Part shown: piece after piece, positions 43,542 to 49,154 of the stretch | How the letters are laid out: each line of letters starts with the position of its first letter | Numbering within the stretch: the first letter of the stretch is position 1 | DNA from: Oscillospiraceae bacterium | GTDB lineage: Bacteria > Bacillota > Clostridia > Oscillospirales > Oscillospiraceae | Length of the DNA: 49,154 nt | Direction of reading: 5' to 3' | NCBI GenBank assembly: GCA_902799075.1 | Contig: CADBYZ010000006.1 | Span: 1-49,154 of the forward strand | Position numbers and translations under genes: made by a program | The notes under the pieces: generated by a model | The model's database searches: none | Told to the model about the DNA's origin: nothing | What the model saw: only the letters and a program-made list of their open reading frames with translations

Positions 43542-44344
43542 CAATACGTGCGGCGGGAGACGCTGTTCGCCAGCTCCTCCACCAGGGCGCGGGCGGCGGC
43601 CTCCTTCTCCTCCATGGTGGGCTCCGGCGGCGCTTCGTCCACAGGCTCGGCCTCGACGGTCGGCTCCGGCTCGTCCCGTTTGTGGCGGCGCATGAAATAC
43701 ACCAGCGGCACACCGGTACAGGTGAAGGAGCCCAGCACCTTCAAAATAACCGATAATTTTGTGTAGTCATCCCAGAAAAAGGGCAGGGCCGCGTCCGCGA
43801 TGCCGAAGAGCAGGCACAGGATGCCGATGCCGAGGAAGGTGCGCTTGTTGAGGATCTTCTTGAGCGGCATGTCGGGAAACACGGTCTTGGCAGCCATGAC
43901 AAAGACCAGCACCGCCATCACCAGAGTGAACACCCAGCTAAGCGCTGCCGCGGCCAGCGGGGGCAGCACGCTCATCCACAGGGAGCTCAAGAAAGCGATC
44001 GCCACCGTGCCCGCGATCCAGAGCGGCACCGCGATCCTCACACGCTGCGAAAAGGGCGCCTCGGCCAGAGCCTTTCGCACAGAGGAGGCTTTCCCGCGCT
44101 TCTTCTTTTCCTCCTCCACGACCACCGCTTCCTCCGCGTCGCTGTCGCCGCCGCCCGCGTCCGCCTGGACCTGGGGCGTGACGGCAATGGTCTGGACAAT
44201 GGCCTCCGGCCCGTCGTTCATCGCGTCGTCCGGGGAGGACATCGCGCCGCCGACCATCACGCCCGCCGCCGTCATGGCAGCGACCGCCGAGGCTGCGGCC
44301 TTGCTGGTTTTCTTTTTCTTTTTACGTCTTTTCAATATTTCCAT
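43541..44344 (-). CDS. Membrane protein with long charged ends, unknown
   Basis: 267 residues. A Lys-rich N-terminus (MEILKRRKKKKKTSK) is followed by a hydrophobic Ala-rich segment, an acidic linker with VVVEEEKKKRGK, four clear membrane spans (about 110-215) and an acidic Glu/Pro-rich tail. I do not recognise the family. ATG 44344 is the most likely start (GGGTATAGAG upstream, weak); an upstream in-frame ATG at 44404 reads through a divergent promoter region. The gene is convergent with the VWA gene and divergent from the small basic protein at 44423. Confidence 0.7.
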   Translation of the reverse strand: MEILKRRKKKKKTSKAAASAVAAMTAAGVMVGGAMSSPDDAMNDGPEAIVQTIAVTPQVQADAGGGDSDAEEAVVVEEEKKKRGKASSVRKALAEAPFSQRVRIAVPLWIAGTVAIAFLSSLWMSVLPPLAAAALSWVFTLVMAVLVFVMAAKTVFPDMPLKKILNKRTFLGIGILCLLFGIADAALPFFWDDYTKLSVILKVLGSFTCTGVPLVYFMRRHKRDEPEPTVEAEPVDEAPPEPTMEEKEAAARALVEELANSVSRRTY

Positions 44345-44422
44345 ATTCTCTATACCCTGCCGGAACAAATGATCCGAAGAATCGTCTGTTTGTGTGAAGA
44401 ACACAGAAAGGAGCCATGTCCC

Positions 44423-44671
44423 ATGGAAAAATTCATACCCTTCAAAAAGCTCTCCAAAAAGGAGCAGCGAAGGAAAAACCGTGAAAAACGCAGCACCTGG
44501 GGCGCCCTCTCTCCCGTCACGCGGCGGAGCAAAAACCCCAAAGCCTATGACAGAAGAAAGGCACAGCGGTCAGATCCGACCGACTGTGCCTTTTTTGTGC
44601 CTCTGCTTATTTGTCCAGGTAGACCTTCAACAGCTCCTGCATCAGCTCGTCCCGGTCGATACGGCAGATGA
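44423..44671 (+). CDS. Small basic protein, C-terminus overrun by a terminator
   Basis: 82 residues as read. The first 45 residues (MEKFIPFKKLSKKEQRRKNREK... to NPKAYDRRKAQ) are highly basic and look like a short conserved clostridial protein (K-L-S-K-K-E-Q-R and W-G-A-L-S-P-V-T-R). After codon 45 the frame runs through a strong hairpin terminator at 44557-44596 and then antisense to ireB, so the final 30 residues may be artefactual. AAAGGAG lies 14 bases before the ATG. Function unknown; perhaps nucleic-acid binding. Confidence 0.6.
   Translation: MEKFIPFKKLSKKEQRRKNREKRSTWGALSPVTRRSKNPKAYDRRKAQRSDPTDCAFFVPLLICPGRPSTAPASARPGRYGR
44557..44596. terminator. Terminator between small basic gene and ireB
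   Basis: AAAGGCACAG...CTGTGCCTTTTTT with an inner CGGTC/GACCG stem and a T-run on the plus strand; an A-run/T-run makes it usable by ireB on the minus strand as well. Confidence 0.85.
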
Positions 44672-44849
44672 GCGTGCGGGCGTTGTTGTAGTTTGTGATG
44701 TAGGTCGGGTCCTCGGAGAGGATGTAGCCCACGATCTGGTTGATGGGGTTGTAGCCCTTGACCATCAGGGAGTTATACACCGAAGAGAGGATCTCCTTCA
44801 TCTCGGCCTTGCTGTCAAGCGCTGTGAATTTACGGGTTGCGTCTTCCAT
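44607..44849 (-). CDS. ireB: IreB family regulatory phosphoprotein (UPF0297)
   Basis: 80 residues. The block KGYNPINQIVGYILSEDPTYITNYNNAR is the hallmark of the IreB/YrzL (DUF965) family, and the length is normal. In Enterococcus faecalis IreB is phosphorylated on N-terminal threonines by the PASTA kinase IreK and opposes cephalosporin resistance. Here T5 and T9 are candidate sites. GAGGAGGG precedes ATG 44849. It usually sits with ruvX and a DUF1292 gene, but here it stands alone behind a terminator, next to pheT. Possible link to the kinases in this window is inference only. Confidence 0.95.
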   Translation of the reverse strand: MEDATRKFTALDSKAEMKEILSSVYNSLMVKGYNPINQIVGYILSEDPTYITNYNNARTLICRIDRDELMQELLKVYLDK

Positions 44850-44885
44850 GGTGAAACCCTCCTCTTTTCTGCTTATACTATCCAC

Positions 44886-44913
44886 ATTATAACAGAAAAG
44901 CTTGTCAAGTAAA
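44886..44913 (-). promoter_or_regulatory. Promoter of ireB
   Basis: Minus strand TATAAT (44886-44891) with TTTACT (44908-44913) at 16 bp. TTGACA at 44903-44908 is too close (11 bp) to pair with this -10. Confidence 0.5.
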
Positions 44914-44954
44914 GTCCCGGACGGTCGAAATTTCTTTAAGAATACTTAAATTTT

Positions 44955-47645
44955 TTAACGGATCACAGCTCCGTAGTTTTTCTCCAGTGCCTTGAGCACC
45001 TTCGCCACCGTCTCCTCGGCGTGCTCGACCGTGAGGGTCTGCTCATCCGAGCGCATGGTCAGCGAGAAGGCCACCGACTTCATGCCTGTCATCACATGGC
45101 TGCCGGTGTAGACGTCGAAGACCGCGCAGTCCTTGAGGTACTGCCCGCCGCTTGAGAGGATGCAGTCGATCATGTCGCCCACGGGGATATCCGCCTTGCA
45201 GACCACCGCGATGTCGCGGGTGACGGACGGGAAGCGAGGCAGTGACTTGTAAACCGGCAGCGCGCCCTTGGTCTCGAAGAGCGCGTCGAATTTGAGCTCG
45301 GCGCAGTAGATTTCCGCGTCCACACCGTAGTTTGCCGCCACCAGCGGATGGATCTGGCCAAGCACGCCGATCTCTGTGTCGCCCGCGTACACCTTGGCGC
45401 AGCGGCCGGGATGGTAGGCGGGATTGGCCTTTTCGGCAGCGAAGCGGACCTTCTGTGCGCCAAGCTCTCTGAGGAGTTTTTCGACCCAGCCCTTGAGGGT
45501 GAAGAAGTTCACCCTCTCGCCGTAGGCGCCGAGGGAGACGATCTTCGGCTCGTCGGCCATGCCGTCGGGGCGCTTGAGGTAGATGCGGCCGATCTCGTAG
45601 AGATACGCTTCCTTGTTGCGGAAGTTATAGTTGCGGGTCAAAATCTCCAGCATGGAGGGGAGGATGGTGGTGCGCATGATGGAGGTATCCTCGCCCAGGG
45701 GATTGAGGATTTTCAGGCTGTCGCGCAGGGGGGAATCCGCGGGCATGCGGATCTTGTCATAGTAGGTGGGGCTTATGAAGGAGTAGGTGATGATTTCGTC
45801 GAGCCCCATGCTGCGGCAGACCTCGCCGATCCTGCGCTCGAGCTGCTGGGTCGGGGTGTAGCCGCCCGCGGTGGAGATGCCGCCGGAAAAGGCGGTGGGG
45901 ATCTCGTTGTAGCCGTAGAAGCGGGCTACTTCCTCGGCGATGTCGGAGTAGTGCTCCACGTCCGCGCGCCAGGACGGGACGTAAATGGTGTCGCCCTCGA
46001 GCTTGAAGCCGAGGCGGAGAAGGATGTCGCGCATGGTATCCTCAGACAGGTCGGTGCCCAGCAGGGCGTTGACCTTCTCGGGCTCGAGCTTGACGGTGGT
46101 CTGCTTGAGCTCATTCGGGCAGACGTCGATGACGCCCTCCACCACTTCGCCCGCGCCGAGCAGTTCAATAAGCTCGCAGGCGCGCTGCACGGCGGCGTAG
46201 GTGTTCTGAGGATCGAGGCCCTTTTCATAGCGGGAGGAGGCGTCGGTGCGCATGCCGAGGGCGGTGGCGGTGCGGCGGATGGAGGTGCCGTTGAAGTTTG
46301 CCGACTCAAAGAGCACCATGGCCGTGTCGCCCACGATCTCGGAATTGGCGCCGCCCATGACGCCGGCAACGCCCACGGGCTTCTCCGTGTCGCAGATGCA
46401 GAGCATGGAAGTATTCAGCTTGCGCGCACTTCCGTCGAGGGTCTGGATGGTCTCGCCCTCTCTGGCGCAGCGGACATGGATCTCGCCGCCCTTGACGCAG
46501 GAAAAGTCAAAGGCGTGCATGGGCTGGCCGTACTCGAGCATGACGTAGTTTGTGATGTCGACGATGTTGTTGATGGGGCGCATACCGGCGTTGCGGATAC
46601 GCTCGCGCATCCAGGCGGGCGACGGGGCGATCTTCACGTTCTTGACCATTCTCGCGGTGTAGCGCACGCAGAGGGGATCGTCGATGAAAACCTTCGTCAG
46701 CTCGTTGATGTCGCCGCCTGCCGTGGCTTTGACCACGGGCTCGTGCAGCCTGAGCTCCTTATTGAAGGTGACGGCGGCCTCACGCGCAAGGCCGATCATG
46801 CACAGGCAGTCGGGGCGGTTCGGGGTGATCTCAAACTCCACCACGTGGTCGTCGAGTCCCAGAAGCGCGCCCATATCATCGCCGGGCCTGCAGTCCTCGT
46901 GCAGGATGAGGATGCCGTCGGCGATGCAGTGGGGAAACTCCTTCTGCTCGGCGTGCAGATCGTCCGGGGTGAGGATGGCGCTCTTTTTGGTATCATAGGC
47001 CACCAGATCACCCGCGTGGATGTTCTGGCAGTCGGTCACGAGCTGCGCGTCCGCGCTGCCGGTATCGAGCACCGCGTTCCAGAGGTTCACGCCGGCGCAC
47101 TTGATTTCCTTGACCTGCGCCGCGATGACGGTGCCGAAAACCTTGTCGCCCGCCTTGATGTCAGCGGGGATGGAGGGCTTCGCGGGGTCAATGGGGTGAT
47201 AGTCGTTTAAGAGAGCGGCGGGCCTGATGTCGCCGTAGGGGAAGTCGTGAGTGGTGCAGTTGAGTTCTTTCAGGGAGCAGAGCATGCCGAAGGACTCCAC
47301 GCCTCTGAGCTTGCCCTTGGTGATTTTGGTGCCGTTCGGGAGAACGGAGTTGTGGAGCGCCGCGGGGACCAGATCGCCCTCGTGCACGTTCCAGGCGCCG
47401 GTGCAGATCTGGGCGGGCTCATCCGCGCCCACGTCGATCTGCGCGACCAGCATATGGTCGGAGTTGGGGTGCTTTTCGAGCTTCACGATCCTGCCGACCT
47501 TGACGTTTTTGATCGTCGCGCTCAAGTCCTCGGTCACTTCGACCTTGGAGCCGGAGACGGTCATAGCCTCGGCAAAGCTTCTGTCGTCGTACTGTGAAAG
47601 GGGCAGCTCTACAAACTCATTGAGCCATTTTCTCGATAACTTCAT
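44955..47645 (-). CDS. pheT: Phenylalanyl-tRNA synthetase beta subunit, with extra OB-like segment
   Basis: 896 residues, about 90-100 longer than usual (near 800). Order: N-terminal MKLSRKWLNEFV, tRNA-binding OB domain (about 45-128), an added segment (about 133-243), B3/B4 editing domain (EITPNRPDCLCMIGLAREA), B5, the catalytic-like core and the C-terminal FDX-ACB domain (LPRFPSVTRDIAVV). The added segment repeats the OB pattern: GTVIAAQV...LDTGSADAQLVTDCQNIHAGDLVAYD parallels GRIVKLEK...DVGADEPAQICTGAWNVHEGDLVPAA. It pairs with PheS to charge tRNA-Phe. It follows pheS by 14 bp and shares its T-box-controlled transcript. Confidence 0.96.
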   Translation of the reverse strand: MKLSRKWLNEFVELPLSQYDDRSFAEAMTVSGSKVEVTEDLSATIKNVKVGRIVKLEKHPNSDHMLVAQIDVGADEPAQICTGAWNVHEGDLVPAALHNSVLPNGTKITKGKLRGVESFGMLCSLKELNCTTHDFPYGDIRPAALLNDYHPIDPAKPSIPADIKAGDKVFGTVIAAQVKEIKCAGVNLWNAVLDTGSADAQLVTDCQNIHAGDLVAYDTKKSAILTPDDLHAEQKEFPHCIADGILILHEDCRPGDDMGALLGLDDHVVEFEITPNRPDCLCMIGLAREAAVTFNKELRLHEPVVKATAGGDINELTKVFIDDPLCVRYTARMVKNVKIAPSPAWMRERIRNAGMRPINNIVDITNYVMLEYGQPMHAFDFSCVKGGEIHVRCAREGETIQTLDGSARKLNTSMLCICDTEKPVGVAGVMGGANSEIVGDTAMVLFESANFNGTSIRRTATALGMRTDASSRYEKGLDPQNTYAAVQRACELIELLGAGEVVEGVIDVCPNELKQTTVKLEPEKVNALLGTDLSEDTMRDILLRLGFKLEGDTIYVPSWRADVEHYSDIAEEVARFYGYNEIPTAFSGGISTAGGYTPTQQLERRIGEVCRSMGLDEIITYSFISPTYYDKIRMPADSPLRDSLKILNPLGEDTSIMRTTILPSMLEILTRNYNFRNKEAYLYEIGRIYLKRPDGMADEPKIVSLGAYGERVNFFTLKGWVEKLLRELGAQKVRFAAEKANPAYHPGRCAKVYAGDTEIGVLGQIHPLVAANYGVDAEIYCAELKFDALFETKGALPVYKSLPRFPSVTRDIAVVCKADIPVGDMIDCILSSGGQYLKDCAVFDVYTGSHVMTGMKSVAFSLTMRSDEQTLTVEHAEETVAKVLKALEKNYGAVIR

Positions 47646-47659
47646 GTGCCTGTCCTCCC

Positions 47660-48658
47660 TTAAAACTGCTCAAGGAATCTGACGTCGTTCTCGAAGATGA
47701 GACGCAGATCGGTGATCTTGTACTCGCCCATGGCAAGGCGCTCCAGGCCCATGCCGAAGGCCCAGCCGGAGTACACGTCCGGGTCGATGCCGCAGCCGGA
47801 CAGGACCTTGGGGTGCACCATGCCCGCGCCCAGGACCTCGATCCAGCCCTCGCCCTTGCAGGTGGGGCAGCCCTTGCCGCCGCACTTGTGGCACTGGATG
47901 TCCAGCTCGCAGCTCGGCTCGGTGAACGGGAAGTGGTCACCGTAGATCTTTTCGACAACGAGGTTCAAGGTCGCCTTGAGGTCCGCCATCGTGACGCCTT
48001 TGTCGATGACCATGCCCTCGATCTGGTGGAACATGGGGGAGTGCGTGGCGTCCACCTCATCCTTGCGGTAGACGCGGCCCGGGGCGATCATGCGGATAGG
48101 GAGGCTCTTCGTCTCCATGGCGTGGACCTGCATGGGAGAGGTCTGGGTGCGCAGGAGGATCCTGCCGTCCTCGGTGAAGTAGAAGGTATCCGTCCAGTCG
48201 CGGGAGGGATGCCCCTCGTCGATGTTGAGCTTGGTGAAGTTATAATCGGCAAGCTCGACCTCGGGGCCGTCAACGATCTCAAAGCCCATGCCGATGAAGA
48301 TGTCCTTGATCTGGTCGAGGACGTTGTACATCGGGTGCTTGTGGCCGATGGGCTGCGCCTCGCCGGGCAGGGTCACGTCCACGGTCTCCGCCTCCAGCTG
48401 CTTTTCCAGGATCGCCTTGCTGAGGATCGTCTTGCGAAGCTCGATTGCCTCCTCGATCTCGGCGCGAAGCTGGTTTGCAAGCTGACCCATGACGGGGCGC
48501 TCCTCGGGCGTGAGCTTGCCCATCTGGCGCAGGATAGCGGTCAGCTCGCCCTTTTTGCCCAGGTACTTGACGCGCAGGGCTTCAATGCTCTCCGGATTGT
48601 CGGACTCATTGATGGCCTTGATCGAAGCCTCTCTGAGGCTCTGCATAAGTTCTTTCAT
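47660..48658 (-). CDS. pheS: Phenylalanyl-tRNA synthetase alpha subunit
   Basis: 332 residues. Catalytic class II subunit. An N-terminal coiled coil (about 1-85) precedes the core with HPMYNVLDQIKDIF, motif 2 region MIAPGRVYRKDEVDATHSPMFHQIEG, and motif 3 GWAFGMGLERLAM. A CHKCGGKGCPTCKGEGW zinc-like insert is present, as in many Firmicutes PheS. ATG 48658 is the start; upstream in-frame codons to 48754 lie in the T-box terminator. Directly downstream of a T-box leader with Phe specifier and upstream of pheT. Confidence 0.97.
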   Translation of the reverse strand: MKELMQSLREASIKAINESDNPESIEALRVKYLGKKGELTAILRQMGKLTPEERPVMGQLANQLRAEIEEAIELRKTILSKAILEKQLEAETVDVTLPGEAQPIGHKHPMYNVLDQIKDIFIGMGFEIVDGPEVELADYNFTKLNIDEGHPSRDWTDTFYFTEDGRILLRTQTSPMQVHAMETKSLPIRMIAPGRVYRKDEVDATHSPMFHQIEGMVIDKGVTMADLKATLNLVVEKIYGDHFPFTEPSCELDIQCHKCGGKGCPTCKGEGWIEVLGAGMVHPKVLSGCGIDPDVYSGWAFGMGLERLAMGEYKITDLRLIFENDVRFLEQF

Positions 48659-48674
48659 AAACCTCTCTCCTAAC

Positions 48675-48909
48675 AAAAATAAAAGCCTCCGCCCCTTATC
48701 AGGGACGAAAGCAAAACTTCCGCGGTACCACCCACGTTCGGCGCAAGGCCGCACTCTTGATGCTTAACGCGCATCCCACGCCGGGGATTGGCCGGTGCTC
48801 CCGGGCGAACCAAGCGTCTGCCTTTTCAGGGGCTTTCAGCCGACGGCCCCCGATCTCTGCAAAAGAACTGTGACGCTATTTTCCCGATCATCGCAATAAC
48901 AACGTATAG
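48675..48909 (-). ncRNA. T-box leader (Phe specifier) for pheST
   Basis: Minus strand. The T-box motif TGGGTGGTACCGCGG (48720-48734) is followed by a 12-bp terminator stem (GCTTTCGTCCCT...AGGGGCGGAGGC, 48685-48712) and a T-run (48675-48684). Upstream, Stem I features such as AGAGATCGG are seen. The specifier triplet TTC (48807-48809, sense of Phe codon UUC) is followed by GCCCGGGAGC. Uncharged tRNA-Phe should favour the antiterminator and raise pheST transcription. Confidence 0.93.
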
Positions 48910-48938
48910 AATTTATCACAGTTATACAAAGATTGCAA
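48910..48938 (-). promoter_or_regulatory. Promoter of the pheST T-box transcript
   Basis: Minus strand TTGCAA (48933-48938), 17 bp, TAAATT (48910-48915), immediately ahead of the T-box. Confidence 0.65.
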
Positions 48939-49013
48939 GTCTTTTTTGGATAAAACGCGCGTCTTTGCATTCCACTCAAAGAGGAAGGGGAGCGGGGAGC
49001 GCATAATAAAAAC

Positions 49014-49035
49014 CCCTCGGGAAATCCCGAGGGGC
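49014..49035 (-). terminator. Terminator after the right-end gene
   Basis: CCCCTCGGGA/TCCCGAGGGG hairpin with a T-run on the minus strand (TTTTTATTA), directly after the partial gene at 49059. Confidence 0.9.
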
Positions 49036-49058
49036 TGTGGTATTGGTTTTGCTAAGGA

Positions 49059-49154
49059 TTATTCGTAGAGGGCCTTGAGCTTCATGAGATGCTCGTAGCG
49101 CTTCTTCGCTTCCTCCTCGTTGGCGGTGAAGAGTCTCTCGGCTCTCTCCGGGAA
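49059..49154 (-). CDS. C-terminal end of a probable pyruvate:ferredoxin oxidoreductase (partial)
   Basis: Only the last 31 codons and the stop are in the window: FPERAERLFTANEEEAKKRY then EHLMKLKALYE. The pattern (N/F)PE-x-AE-x-L-F...A-x-x-RY resembles the C-terminus of NifJ-type pyruvate:ferredoxin oxidoreductases. That role would fit the Rnf complex, which consumes reduced ferredoxin. The match is by eye over a short segment, so other 2-oxoacid oxidoreductases or an unrelated protein remain possible. Its transcript ends at the 49014-49035 hairpin. Confidence 0.5.
   Translation of the reverse strand, partial: FPERAERLFTANEEEAKKRYEHLMKLKALYE

Noticed and set aside
45348-47210. 620-codon plus-strand frame opposite pheT
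   Set aside because: Asp/Gly/Val/His-rich noise; pheT is unambiguous on the other strand.
48659-48754. Longer PheS starting at 48754
   Set aside because: The extra codons lie in the T-box terminator hairpin; the ATG at 48658 matches the family N-terminus.

Overview
The window looks like a chromosome segment from a high-GC, spore-forming, anaerobic member of the Clostridia, most like gut Oscillospiraceae-type Firmicutes. The evidence is SpoIIE, a complete Rnf complex in clostridial order, a T-box upstream of pheS, IreB, a clustered ECF sigma system, strong AGGAGG-type ribosome binding sites, and several families of short palindromic intergenic repeats. The genus is inferred, not shown.

Layout, left to right. 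1-0.4 kb (minus): tRNA-Ser(UGA) preceded by a duplicated 5' half of the same tRNA; the clear promoter lies ahead of the duplicate. 0.4-10 kb (plus): a polytopic GT-C-like membrane protein, then three paralogous one-pass Ser/Thr protein kinases. All share a CxxC zinc ribbon and kinase domain but carry different outer domains: Sel1 repeats, RCC1 plus Sel1 repeats, and a TPM domain. The first kinase has Asn at the metal-binding DFG Asp. 10-15.2 kb (minus): rnfCDGEAB with a palindromic Rex-like site upstream. 15.2-19.8 kb (minus): ZIP transporter, an ECF sigma/anti-sigma/secreted-protein operon behind an ECF-type promoter, and a patatin phospholipase. 19.9-22.6 kb (minus): spoIIE and a small tail-anchored protein. 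22.7-29.1 kb (plus): mgtE, an internally duplicated O-antigen-ligase-like protein, DUF1643, Nudix and VanZ-like genes.

29.2-39.2 kb (minus): aldo/keto reductase with ferredoxin domain, a PMT-family mannosyltransferase, a HAD phosphatase, glpK, a pyrimidine-nucleoside phosphorylase, an unknown protein, a solitary MazF, a frameshifted hflC, and hflK. 39.4-43.5 kb (plus): two exported proteins, one with duplicated YH/C/CxxC motifs and one with a VWA domain plus four tandem repeats. 43.5-49.2 kb: a membrane protein, a small basic protein, ireB, pheT (with an apparent extra OB-like segment), pheS with its Phe T-box, and the C-terminus of a probable pyruvate:ferredoxin oxidoreductase.

How it fits together: Rnf, the probable PFOR and the ferredoxin-type aldo/keto reductase fit a ferredoxin-based fermentative metabolism. 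The kinase trio, IreB and the ECF operon suggest envelope or stress signalling through membrane sensors. The most unusual content is the kinase trio with swapped extracytoplasmic domains and a probable kinase-inactive member. Next are the fused double O-antigen ligase and the half-tRNA placed directly behind the tRNA promoter.
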